Source: Verrucomicrobiia bacterium
GTDB taxonomy: Bacteria > Verrucomicrobiota > Verrucomicrobiia > Palsa-1439
NCBI GenBank assembly: GCA_035577545.1
Contig: DATLVI010000010.1
Location: forward strand, 1 to 64,000
Direction of reading: 5' to 3'
DNA length: 64,000 nt
Shown: in pieces, positions 50,080-58,407 of the stretch
Position numbering within the stretch: the stretch's first letter is position 1
Layout: every line of letters starts with the position of its first letter
Program-made: the position numbers and the translations under genes
The notes under the pieces: model-generated
The model's database searches: none
Told to the model about the DNA's origin: nothing
The model's input: the letters and a program-made list of their open reading frames with translations, nothing else

Positions 50080-52518
50080 GTGTTGAAGAAGCAATTAGAA
50101 TTGATTGCGCCGGCGGGGAATATGGAGTGCGCGCGGGCGGCGGTGGCGAACGGCGCGGACGCGGTGTATTTCGGGTTGCAGAAATTCAATGCGCGAATGC
50201 GCGCGGACAATTTCGCCGAGGAGCAGTTGCCGGGGTTGGTTCGCTTTCTGCACGAGCACGGCTTGCGGGCGTTTTGTACGGTCAATACGCTGATTTTCAC
50301 GGACGAGCTGGCGGAGGCGGAACGCGAGCTGATGCTTCTCGACCAGGCGGGCGTGGATGTGATCATCGTGCAGGACCTCGGGTTGGCGGTGCTGGCCCGT
50401 GAGCTCAGGGTGCGGATGGACGTGCACGCGTCGACGCAGATGACGATCACGTCGCCAGAAGGCGCGAAATTTGCAGAACGTCTTGGCGTCAAGCGCGTGG
50501 TGTTGGCGCGGGAAGCGTCCATGAAGGAGATCGCGAGGTTCGGCAACGAGGCGGAAATCCCGGCGCTGGAGGTTTTCGTTCACGGCGCGTTATGCGTGGC
50601 GTATTCGGGTCAATGCTTGACGAGCGAAGCGCTCGGGCAACGCAGTGCCAATCGCGGTGAGTGCGCGCAGGCTTGCCGGTTGCCTTATGAGTTAGTCGTC
50701 GACGGCGCGTTGAAGGAGCTGGGCGACCGACGTTATCTGCTCTCGCCACAGGATCTGGCGGCGGTTCAGGAGATTCCCGAATTGATTCGGCTGGGAGTGA
50801 CCGGGTTCAAGATCGAGGGGCGGCTCAAGTCGCCGGAGTATGTGGCGGCGACGTGCCAGGTTTATCGGAAGGCCATTGATGCGGCGATGGCGACCGAGAA
50901 CGGCGACGCTGCTACTGACGAGGCGGACAAGTACAAGTTGGAGATGACGTTTTCGCGCGGCCTGTATTCGGGGTGGTTGCACGGCGTGAATCATCAGGAA
51001 TTGGTGCACGCGCGCTTCGGGAAGAAGCGCGGGCCATTTGTGGGACTTATCAACCGGGTTGGTGCTGACCACGTGGAAGTGGACGCGCAGACGCCGTTGC
51101 GGGCCGGTGACGGCGTGGTGTTTGATAATGGGGGCGATACCGATCACGAGCAGGGCGGGCGCATCTGGGAGACGCGGGAGAATGGACTTTATTTCGAGCG
51201 GGGGCACATCGATTTCGGCAAGTTGAAGGCCGGCGACCGCGTGTGGAAGACGAGCGACCCGCAGCTCCAGCGCGAATTGAAGCGCACGTTCAAGAACGAT
51301 ATTCGGCGCCCGAAAACAAGGATCGACCTGACGGTGAAGGGCGAGGTCGGGAAGTCCATGACGATTGAGGCGAACGGGGTACGGGTCAATTCTTCCATGG
51401 CTTTGCAGACGGCGTTTCGGCGTCCGTTGACGGAGAAATTGTTGCGCGAGCAACTGGGAAGAATGGGGGAGACAAATTTTGAGTTGGGCGAGCTTCACAA
51501 CAAGCTCGTCGGTCAGGCGATCCTGCCAGTGAGCGAACTCAATCGCCTGCGGCGCGATCTGGTGGAGAAGATTGTTGCGGCACTGGAAACGGGAGCCGTG
51601 CAGCGGACTGGATTGACGTCGGTCCTTCCTGAATTGCTGGCGAATGTTCCCGAGCGGCGCACTGCTGCAGCGACGCAACTTGTCGTTTTGTGTCGCACGA
51701 TGGAACAGCTCACGGCGGCGCTCGATTCCGGTTGTGTGACGGTTTATGTGGATTTCGAAGACATCCGCCGCTACGACGAGGCGGTGGCATGCGTGCGGAA
51801 GCGAACCGGGACGCAGATATTCCTGGCTACGCCGCGGATTCAAAAAGCCGGCGAGCAGGGGTTCTTTAAAATGATCAATGACTCCAAACCGGATGGAGTT
51901 CTCATTCGCAACCTGGGCGGGCTGGACTATTTTCGCGAGAGCTCGCTGCGGAAGATTGGCGATTTCTCGCTCAACGTTGCCAATCCTTTGGCCGCCGAAG
52001 TTCTCATGCGTGAGGGATTGGAGCGTCTCACTGTCTCGTACGATCTCAACGCGCAGCAGGTCCTTGATCTGTTACACGCGGCTTCGCCTGACTGGTTTGA
52101 GTTGACGGTCCACCAGCACATGCCGATGTTTCATATGGAGCACTGCGTATTTGCCGCGTTTCTTTCCAACGGCACGGACGCCTCTAATTGCGGGCGTCCC
52201 TGCGATCGTCATAATCTGAAATTGCGGGACCGCGTCGGCGTGGAGCACCCGGTGAAAGCGGATGTCGGTTGTCGTAATACTGTTTACCACGCGAAGGCGC
52301 AAAGCGGGGCTGATTATCTACAATCATTCCTAGAGGCAGGCGCCCGCGTCTTTCGTGTCGAACTCCTGGAAGAAGATGCTGCGAAGACCCGCCTGATCTT
52401 GCAGGGCTACCGGGAGTTGATCGACGGGACAGCCGCGGATTCGTCCGCATTGTTCCGCCGACTGAACGTGGTAAAACAACTGGGCGTCACCAGCGGAACG
52501 CTCACTGTATTGACGTGA
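50080..52518 (+). CDS. U32-family peptidase-like protein (RlhA/collagenase-type)
   Basis: An 812-residue cytoplasmic protein of the U32 family. Bacterial members include RlhA, which is needed for hydroxylation of 23S rRNA, and ones assigned as collagenase-like. The start is GTG 50080 or TTG 50083; a longer in-frame sequence upstream runs through the repeat cluster and is rejected. Key motifs: ELIAPAGNMECARAAVANGAD, VHASTQMTI, VFVHGALCVAYSGQC and CSLGRSANRGECAQACR (Cys residues that in U32 enzymes bind an iron-sulfur centre). The second half has a DUF3656-like region and a C-terminal C-rich segment (GRPCDRHNLKLRDRVG). Converges on the YbhN-type gene. Confidence 0.85.
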   Translation: MLKKQLELIAPAGNMECARAAVANGADAVYFGLQKFNARMRADNFAEEQLPGLVRFLHEHGLRAFCTVNTLIFTDELAEAERELMLLDQAGVDVIIVQDLGLAVLARELRVRMDVHASTQMTITSPEGAKFAERLGVKRVVLAREASMKEIARFGNEAEIPALEVFVHGALCVAYSGQCLTSEALGQRSANRGECAQACRLPYELVVDGALKELGDRRYLLSPQDLAAVQEIPELIRLGVTGFKIEGRLKSPEYVAATCQVYRKAIDAAMATENGDAATDEADKYKLEMTFSRGLYSGWLHGVNHQELVHARFGKKRGPFVGLINRVGADHVEVDAQTPLRAGDGVVFDNGGDTDHEQGGRIWETRENGLYFERGHIDFGKLKAGDRVWKTSDPQLQRELKRTFKNDIRRPKTRIDLTVKGEVGKSMTIEANGVRVNSSMALQTAFRRPLTEKLLREQLGRMGETNFELGELHNKLVGQAILPVSELNRLRRDLVEKIVAALETGAVQRTGLTSVLPELLANVPERRTAAATQLVVLCRTMEQLTAALDSGCVTVYVDFEDIRRYDEAVACVRKRTGTQIFLATPRIQKAGEQGFFKMINDSKPDGVLIRNLGGLDYFRESSLRKIGDFSLNVANPLAAEVLMREGLERLTVSYDLNAQQVLDLLHAASPDWFELTVHQHMPMFHMEHCVFAAFLSNGTDASNCGRPCDRHNLKLRDRVGVEHPVKADVGCRNTVYHAKAQSGADYLQSFLEAGARVFRVELLEEDAAKTRLILQGYRELIDGTAADSSALFRRLNVVKQLGVTSGTLTVLT

Positions 52519-52529
52519 CCGGCCTGTTG

Positions 52530-53735
52530 TTATTCGGCCTGGCCCATCTGGTCTGTAGGCGGGAGTTCCTTGCGGTGAGTCAGGAAAAATCCGCCACCGA
52601 CGATGCTCCAGAAGAGCGCAGCCAGATAGCCCAGCAGCGACATCACGAGGGCCACCGGTTCCGCCACGCCGACTTCGCGAAACATCTTGATGTACATGCC
52701 TTCGCGGACGCCGAAGCCCGAAATGGTGATCGGCACGGCTGTCACCGAGTTGATGATCGGCAGGTAGAGGAAGTAGTCGGTAATCTTCGCGGAGAGAACT
52801 CCCAGACCACGGCCCACACACCAAATGCTGAGCATGGAAAAAAAGTGGACAACAAATGAGATTAGCAACGTCTTGGCCAGGATTACCGGATGAGAGGCGT
52901 AAACGCGATAGGCATCCACCATGCGGCGCAGCATGGCGTAGTGCGGCATTCGTTGCAGCCACGATCGCAATCCCGGAAACTTGTCCACAAAGCCGGGCCA
53001 CAATCCCACGACTGTACCCACGACCGTAAACACGACCACCCCGAGGGTCGCGACCGAGAACCAGAAGAGTTTGGGGTCATCAAATACGCGAGTGTGGTAG
53101 AGCGCCATCATAAAGAGCGCGATGACAAACAGGGCCAGAAGCCCAATCAATCTGTCGACGACGACGGTCGCGATGGCCTCGGCCTTTTTGTGGTGCGTCT
53201 CGTGCGCAACATACCAGGCCTTGATCACATCTCCTCCCGTCGACCCGAGCATGAACGCGTTGAAGAACAACCCAATGAAGGAAATCGAAAAGAGACGCGA
53301 GAATTTCACCTCCAGGCCCTGGACGTGCAAAATCAATTGCCACCGGAGGATGCCCAGCACCGCGGGTATTCCCGCGCAGATGACGGCGGCGGCCAGCCAC
53401 AAGGCACTGATCTTCCGCAGCGCTTCCCACAAAGACCGTGGCCCGATCGTCCAGACCAACGGGATGCGTTCGGACCAGGAAAGATTCTTGAGACTAACAG
53501 TCGGGACAACCTCGTCATCCTCTTGTTCGAGCACGATGCACTTGGCGCGCACCAGCTCCACCTCCTCTGGACGGAGGCGAAGATCGCGCGCCAGATCGGC
53601 GACACTGGCGTTCGGCGAATGGGCAATCTTCCCCAATGTCTCCGTTACTTCTTTTTGGAAAATGCCATTGAACAGGTAGGCCAGGATGCCCACGCTGACC
53701 ACCACCCGCACCAACGCGCCCAGTTTTTTCTTCAT
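52530..53735 (-). CDS. YbhN/lysylphosphatidylglycerol synthetase-type membrane protein
   Basis: A 401-residue polytopic protein of the UPF0104/YbhN family, to which flippase-like and lipid-related proteins belong. ATG 53735 gives the start KKKLGALVRVVVSVGILAYL and a 4-nt overlap with the stop of the upstream gene. About seven hydrophobic segments and the motifs SFIGLFFNAFMLGSTGGDVIKAWYV, VVDRLIGLLALF and AVPITISGFGVREGMYI are typical of the family. Residues about 25-100 are an unusually long hydrophilic insert containing LRLRPEEVELVRA, resembling a small helical domain. Substrate unknown. Confidence 0.85.
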   Translation of the reverse strand: MKKKLGALVRVVVSVGILAYLFNGIFQKEVTETLGKIAHSPNASVADLARDLRLRPEEVELVRAKCIVLEQEDDEVVPTVSLKNLSWSERIPLVWTIGPRSLWEALRKISALWLAAAVICAGIPAVLGILRWQLILHVQGLEVKFSRLFSISFIGLFFNAFMLGSTGGDVIKAWYVAHETHHKKAEAIATVVVDRLIGLLALFVIALFMMALYHTRVFDDPKLFWFSVATLGVVVFTVVGTVVGLWPGFVDKFPGLRSWLQRMPHYAMLRRMVDAYRVYASHPVILAKTLLISFVVHFFSMLSIWCVGRGLGVLSAKITDYFLYLPIINSVTAVPITISGFGVREGMYIKMFREVGVAEPVALVMSLLGYLAALFWSIVGGGFFLTHRKELPPTDQMGQAE

Positions 53736-54655
53736 ACGATGACTGGTTTCCTCAGCAAGTCGTGCACCCGTTTCACGCCTCCAGCGATTTGCTCCGGCTT
53801 CCATCCGGGATGAATCTCCCACGCCAGCACCATGTCGTCGGTCACGAACGGCGCCAGCCGTGCAAAATCAAACGTGCCGAACCCCGGCGGCTGATGATCC
53901 TCGGCAGGCGGGGCAAAATCCTGCAAGTGCATCCCCAGCGTCCGTCCGTGGAACCGGTGCAAAATAGTCTCCAACTTCATCAACCCGAGCGTTTCCTTCA
54001 CCGCCGCGTGTCCGACATCATGCCAGTACATTATCGACCCGGTGCCAAACCGTTTCAGGATCTCCTCCGCCTCGACCTCGTTGGGAATCTCTTCGATCCC
54101 GAATCGCGTTTCCATCCCCAGCTTCACATTCATTTCCTTCGCGTGCGGCAAGATCTCCTCCAACGTCCGATAGACCTGATCCAAATGCTTTTGCCGCTTC
54201 TTATCGCGCACCGTTTGCGCCTTGTCGAGCAGTCGCTGAAACTTCGGCGTGTCGCCGCGTCCTTCCGCATACAGCCCCAACAATCGCATCGTGTAATCCC
54301 GCATAGCCACCAGGCCGAGGTGCAGCACCACAATCTTCGCCCCAAGCGTGGCCGCGCAATCGATCGTCCGCAACGTGTGCCGCACAGCGCATTGCCGTTC
54401 ATCCTCGTCCCGCGAACTGGGCAGGTAGTAATCCGGCGCCGGCCCCATCACGCCGAGGGGCAGGGGACAGAAATTATGGAGGGAACAAATCTTGATCTCG
54501 CCCGCCGCCACCGCCTGCAAGACACCGTCCAAAAGCGACAGCCGCGTACCATGTCCCAATTCGGCGTACTCGAAGCCGAGCGCGCGCACTTCATTCACCA
54601 TCGCGCGCCCGTCCGTATGGCGCTGGGAATTCCAGCAAGTTGAAAAGGCGAACAT
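53732..54655 (-). CDS. sugar phosphate isomerase/epimerase-like TIM-barrel protein
   Basis: A 307-residue xylose-isomerase-like TIM barrel. The N-terminus FAFSTCWNSQRH opens the first strand. Metal- and substrate-contacting positions typical of the fold are seen as VVLHLG, LGMETRFG (Glu), MYWHDVGHA (His/Asp) and LGMHLQDF. Many members act on sugars or sugar acids, and the substrate cannot be read. It is translated just upstream of the YbhN-type gene (ATGA overlap), so the two probably form an operon. Confidence 0.82.
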   Translation of the reverse strand: MFAFSTCWNSQRHTDGRAMVNEVRALGFEYAELGHGTRLSLLDGVLQAVAAGEIKICSLHNFCPLPLGVMGPAPDYYLPSSRDEDERQCAVRHTLRTIDCAATLGAKIVVLHLGLVAMRDYTMRLLGLYAEGRGDTPKFQRLLDKAQTVRDKKRQKHLDQVYRTLEEILPHAKEMNVKLGMETRFGIEEIPNEVEAEEILKRFGTGSIMYWHDVGHAAVKETLGLMKLETILHRFHGRTLGMHLQDFAPPAEDHQPPGFGTFDFARLAPFVTDDMVLAWEIHPGWKPEQIAGGVKRVHDLLRKPVIV

Positions 54656-54687
54656 GAAAATGAGAGGGGCCAGCCCTGAAAGTCTTC

Positions 54688-54719
54688 GGGGCCAGCGGTC
54701 GCATCGCGGCGCTGGCCCC
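54688..54719 (-). terminator. terminator downstream of rpsU
   Basis: GGGGCCAGCG (54688-54697) pairs perfectly with CGCTGGCCCC (54710-54719). Read on the minus strand it follows the rpsU stop by about 20 nt. The tail (GAAGACTTT) is only weakly U-rich. A second GGGGCCAGCCCC-like piece is nearby. Confidence 0.6.
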
Positions 54720-54739
54720 GCTGATTTGTTTATGCTCGT

Positions 54740-54916
54740 TTAGAATCCGGCGAACAGCCGAGGCCCGCGGGCCTTGCGCCGACGCTTCTCGCTCGGCTTC
54801 TCAAAATGACGATGCGCCCGCGCTTCGCGCAACGTGCCCTCGCGATCCAGCTTCTTCTTCAGCCGGCGCAGGGCCTTTTCCACGGGCTCACCTTTTTTTA
54901 GTCTGACTTCTGACAA
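54740..54916 (-). CDS. rpsU: 30S ribosomal protein S21
   Basis: S21 helps the small subunit during translation initiation. The 58-residue protein reads [19 protein letters not shown] at the start and has [14 protein letters not shown] near the C-terminus, both typical. The initiation codon is TTG (54914-54916), since no ATG or GTG in frame gives the conserved SEV start; a GAGGGG stretch lies about 12 nt upstream. Below the usual 60-residue cut-off, so easily missed. The gene stands alone, with its own terminator. Confidence 0.9.
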   Translation of the reverse strand: MSEVRLKKGEPVEKALRRLKKKLDREGTLREARAHRHFEKPSEKRRRKARGPRLFAGF

Positions 54917-55064
54917 TTCCGATTCACACCCCTCTCAAACGCTTCTCACTCACGCACTTGCGTGCAACAAGAACTCTCAGCGTTACAGCAACTCCGCGCA
55001 TCATAACCGCCCCAACACCCCCTGTCAATGCACGCCCTGTCCACTGTAGCTTTAGCGAAGGAGG

Positions 55065-55389
55065 ATCCCGTTCCCACTTGAATGTTCAGCTTTGGACATT
55101 GAATGTTGGGCGTTAATTCGTTCCTATCCCCTCACTTGTGGTGTCAAAATGGGTTCGTTTTCCGAAACGAACCCAAATTATAAACGCTCTCTGCAACTCC
55201 GCAACTCGCTATCCCCATGATAGATGCGCTCAAAAACTCCCAAAACAAAATTGGGTTCGTTTCGCAGAAAGCATGTTTTTGAGAGTGCCTTTTTTCCACA
55301 AGGCTCGTCCTCCATAGCTTTAGCGACGGAGGAAGACCTTTTTCCCACATAGCTCCGCCCCAAGTATCGCGCGATGGGTTTTACCGACG
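55065..55389 (-). repeat. dispersed intergenic repeat, copy 2 (inverted)
   Basis: The reverse complement of 49520-49838 with the same order of parts: GTCGGTAAA..., GGGGCGGAGCTATGTGGG, the CGCTAAAGCT palindrome, GAAACGAACCCAA, a divergent middle of about 60 bp, the TTGGGTTCGTTTCGGAAAACGAACCCA hairpin and TTGACACCACAAG. The two copies enclose the U32, YbhN, TIM-barrel and rpsU genes. The rest of 54917-55589 shows no gene. Confidence 0.75.
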
Positions 55390-55589
55390 GCGAATCTCAT
55401 CCGCCGTTTTGTCCACCATAGTCCAAAGGGCAACGACGGAAGGCGTCCTTGCGAAATAGGCCCTGTCGCGCCGTAACCTCAGTGAAGGCGGATGTCAAAG
55501 AACTGCCCGCACTATACCGGACCAGGATCGATATGTCGAGAAAAAATATCGATTTGCGATAGGCGGATCGGGGGGCACGACCGCCGGCA

Positions 55590-57224
55590 TCAAATCGTGA
55601 TGTTCGTCCCGTCGAACCGGGTGAGTGTGAAACTACCGCCCTCGTTGTAGCAGGCTTTGTTTTCCTGCAAAACGCCGATGGCGACGGCCTCGCCAAGCTT
55701 GAGCGATTCCGAGTAATCGCTTCGGTAGTGGAACCCCAGCGCATTGCGACCGATGGCGACGTTGGCGGCGAGTTTGTTCAACTCGTTGCCGACGGTGAGC
55801 GTGGCGCCGGTGAACGTCTCAAGAGCGGTGCCGTCGGCATTCGACACAACGGGATTCGGGATCACAAACGATTCGTCGAACCACGCCTTGAGGATGGTGA
55901 CGCACGCGCCCGCGACCGTCGCGTGACCGGCGCCGTACGACGGATGCGTCGGGCAACCTTCCGGCGCGCCGACCGGCAGCAGATAGGTGCCGTTCGCCGA
56001 GAACACGCCGCCGAGCGCGGCCGAGTTGAGAACTTCCGAGTTGACGGGATACGTTGCGGCACCGCTGCGCGTGTTGTGAAGGAGACCGCCGAACTCTTCG
56101 GGCCGCAGCCGCCGATGCACAAACCATTTCTGGTACCACACGGCCTTGAGTGCGCGGGTGGCGACTTCAGTGACGAGGCTCAGGATGTGCGGCCCGCCGA
56201 ACGTCCCAAAACCGATCTGCGTGGCCGACGACCGGTACGGATTTCCCGCGTCGAAAGGCGCTCCCATCCCGAGCAGGATCAGGCAGGCCTGATGATACGC
56301 CTGGTAGAGCGCATCCACGTGCACCCATTCGCCCATGTCGCGCAGGTTGCGAATGTAGCGCGGTGTCGGGTCCAGCGCGTACGACGGCGGAGCGGCCCCG
56401 TTCTGCATCGCAAGCCAGTCGCTGAAGTTTGTCATGTAATCGACGCCGGCAAGCACCGTGTTCATTGTCTGCGGAATCAACAACGCGCCCATCGGGACGT
56501 CCAGCCACAGGAACTGCGACAGGTACGGTCCGATCACATCGCCCGGCGAATTTCCACGAAAGATCGTGATCGGCCTTACCCGACCGCCCTTCTGTGGTCC
56601 GCGGAAGTCGGACAACGCCGACAGGTCGGCGCACGCGGCAGCGATGGTCGAATCCGTTGCGTAGTCAGAAAAATGAACGTCACGCGCCAGCGCCATCCAG
56701 TAAAGCTCCACCATCTCACCCGCGCCCCACGCGCTGGCGATCGTCGGCGCCGGGGGGATCGCCAACTGGTGCGAATCGGGTCCTTCGAGATCGAATGCCA
56801 GCCCCGACTGCGGGTTCGTCAGCTTGCGGCCCAGCCCGAGCGGGATCGCTTCGAAATCAGCGGGGCGACCCGAGTTGAGCGCGGCGATCAACTGGTTGTA
56901 GGCAGCAAGATCGACCTCCCCCAGCGAGTTATGCGGAAGGCCTTTCGAATAACTGGCAATCTTGTTCGCGTAGAGTTCTTCTTCGCCGTTGGTGGGATGC
57001 GCTACCAGCGGCTGGTGACGCTCGAACCCCGCCGCGTCCTTCCGCGTGCGGAAGCATGCCTCGCGGCGTTGATTGGAAGTCAGCGGGTCAATCGCCGCTG
57101 CTTCGACGACCCCCTGCAACGTGGGAAGTGAGAGCGCGCCGAGACCGACGGCCGCGGCCGCCCCTGCGCCGAGTTGTCCGAGGAACTTGCGACGACTGAC
57201 CGGCCCCGCGTTGCGTCGATTCAT
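55590..57224 (-). CDS. Tat-exported vanadium-dependent haloperoxidase/PAP2-family protein
   Basis: A 544-residue protein with a twin-arginine signal (VSRRKFLGQLGAGAAAAVGL); ATG 57224 follows AGGAGAAGC. The C-terminal region carries the vanadate/phosphate-binding motifs of the acid phosphatase-haloperoxidase superfamily: KWFVHRRLRPEEF, then PSYGAGHATVAG, then GRNALGFHYRSD with the axial-ligand His. Between them is a long substrate-shaping region. Haloperoxidases oxidise halides with H2O2; the length and Tat export are as in bacterial V-HPO-like proteins. Phosphatase activity remains possible. Confidence 0.88.
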   Translation of the reverse strand: MNRRNAGPVSRRKFLGQLGAGAAAAVGLGALSLPTLQGVVEAAAIDPLTSNQRREACFRTRKDAAGFERHQPLVAHPTNGEEELYANKIASYSKGLPHNSLGEVDLAAYNQLIAALNSGRPADFEAIPLGLGRKLTNPQSGLAFDLEGPDSHQLAIPPAPTIASAWGAGEMVELYWMALARDVHFSDYATDSTIAAACADLSALSDFRGPQKGGRVRPITIFRGNSPGDVIGPYLSQFLWLDVPMGALLIPQTMNTVLAGVDYMTNFSDWLAMQNGAAPPSYALDPTPRYIRNLRDMGEWVHVDALYQAYHQACLILLGMGAPFDAGNPYRSSATQIGFGTFGGPHILSLVTEVATRALKAVWYQKWFVHRRLRPEEFGGLLHNTRSGAATYPVNSEVLNSAALGGVFSANGTYLLPVGAPEGCPTHPSYGAGHATVAGACVTILKAWFDESFVIPNPVVSNADGTALETFTGATLTVGNELNKLAANVAIGRNALGFHYRSDYSESLKLGEAVAIGVLQENKACYNEGGSFTLTRFDGTNITI

Positions 57225-57543
57225 GATGCTTCTCCTCACCCAGGGTTGAACTGGCAAAGTCTAGTGATTCATCCTGCAAATAGCCAGACCAAAAAGCTCG
57301 CCAACCCAATAAATTACTGGCGGATATAGTTACTGCCCGATGCCGTCGTAGCCCGCCCAATTCCCAAGTATTAACCCGTGTTTTCTGTAGTCGCGGGCTT
57401 CAGCCTGCGTTCCCCGGCTTAGTTGTAGGCAGCGTGCCCTCACGCGGCGGCGGACTCGGCCTGCATCCCCCCAATGCTTGCTTGCCCGTGCGAACTTGCT
57501 ACACTCCTGCCTGCAGGGCAGCGGTAACTTATGATGAGCACTC
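57225..57543. repeat. intergenic region with two CTACA-type palindromes in reverse orientation
   Basis: At 57386-57409, TGTAGTCGCGGGCTTCAGCCTGCG is the reverse complement of a CAGGCTGAAGCCCGCG-ACTACA unit. At 57423-57447 there is a TTGTAGGCAGCGTG...CACGC unit. Both have the palindrome-plus-CTACA pattern of the 49852 cluster, and such units are common in PVC genomes as far as I recall. No gene is seen. Confidence 0.5.
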
Positions 57544-58179
57544 ATGGACACTGATCTCATAATAAAAGTCGCTACAGCAATCGTCGTCGTATTTGGCGCG
57601 GTACTTGGTCTCTTTCAGTTTTTAACCACAAAGCGTTCGCATGTGTATCAGAACTCAAAAGTTGAAATGGAACTCCTTTCGCAGAGTATCGCAGCCCACG
57701 AAGCTGAATCAGACTACAAGACGTTTCTAGTGGATGTTCGCAAAGAGAAAATTACTTTCCTGGTCTTTGGTATTCCAATTCCAAACGCGGACCTGGAGCG
57801 AGTGATCGCGTACTATAGAAAAGCAGAAGGCAGGGTGACAACAGGAGATATTGCCAAAGCTTGGCAGTATCGCGGTCCCAGTACCAAGCCGCTATCCTTC
57901 CAACTTAGCGCTTCGACTAGGGCAGAATACATTCTCAAGTTGGTTTATGCAGTGTGTTGTATCGTAGCGGCCGCCGGAGGAGTCTTAGCCGCCTCAGTGT
58001 TTATGATCCGTTCGAAAGATGTTATCCTTCTTATCTGTCTTTCTGTGATTTCGTTCATTTTCATTGTTTGGACCAATCAGGATTTATTTACTGCTGTGGG
58101 GCTGGCCAAGCTCGAAAAGGAAAGATCCAAGGGTGGCAGTACAGTCGCGCTGCCTCTCGATGGCTCTGTCGGAAAATAG
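57544..58179 (+). CDS. unknown membrane protein
   Basis: A 211-residue protein with an N-terminal membrane helix (VATAIVVVFGAVLGLFQFL), a soluble middle of about 110 residues, and two C-terminal helices (LVYAVCCIVAAAGGVLAASVFM, ILLICLSVISFIFIVW). I do not recognise the family. Base composition is visibly lower in GC than the neighbours on both sides, and the region up to 60.6 kb shares this, suggesting foreign origin. Confidence 0.6.
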   Translation: MDTDLIIKVATAIVVVFGAVLGLFQFLTTKRSHVYQNSKVEMELLSQSIAAHEAESDYKTFLVDVRKEKITFLVFGIPIPNADLERVIAYYRKAEGRVTTGDIAKAWQYRGPSTKPLSFQLSASTRAEYILKLVYAVCCIVAAAGGVLAASVFMIRSKDVILLICLSVISFIFIVWTNQDLFTAVGLAKLEKERSKGGSTVALPLDGSVGK

Positions 58180-58407
58180 TTGCAGCGTCAGCGCTAATTG
58201 ATTTGTGCCAACTAGAGCAGGGGACTCATAATTCTAAAGGGCTTTTTGTCACATTCCATCTCGGGTATGCTCCTGTCGCCTAAGCCAGTTAAAGTAAGCC
58301 GTTCGTCAGCTATCCACTCTGTCTCACCTCGTCCGGAATTGCCTCATTTTTACACGAGGAGTGACAAGTAAGAGTGACAACTGTTCTTACTAGCGTTGAA
58401 CTCGGCC
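58180..58407. other. 228-bp gap containing a small inverted repeat
   Basis: No gene is seen. AGTAAGA (58367-58373) pairs with TCTTACT (58385-58391) around an 11-nt loop; a GTGACAA repeat overlaps it. On the minus strand it lies just downstream of the Fic gene, so a weak terminator role is possible. Confidence 0.35.

Noticed and set aside
50692-51843. 383-codon reverse open frame
   Set aside because: Lies inside the U32 gene, which has clear motifs; a shadow frame.
55728-57131. 467-codon plus-strand open frame
   Set aside because: Fully covered by the reverse-strand haloperoxidase with a Tat signal; the forward translation is Arg-rich and featureless.
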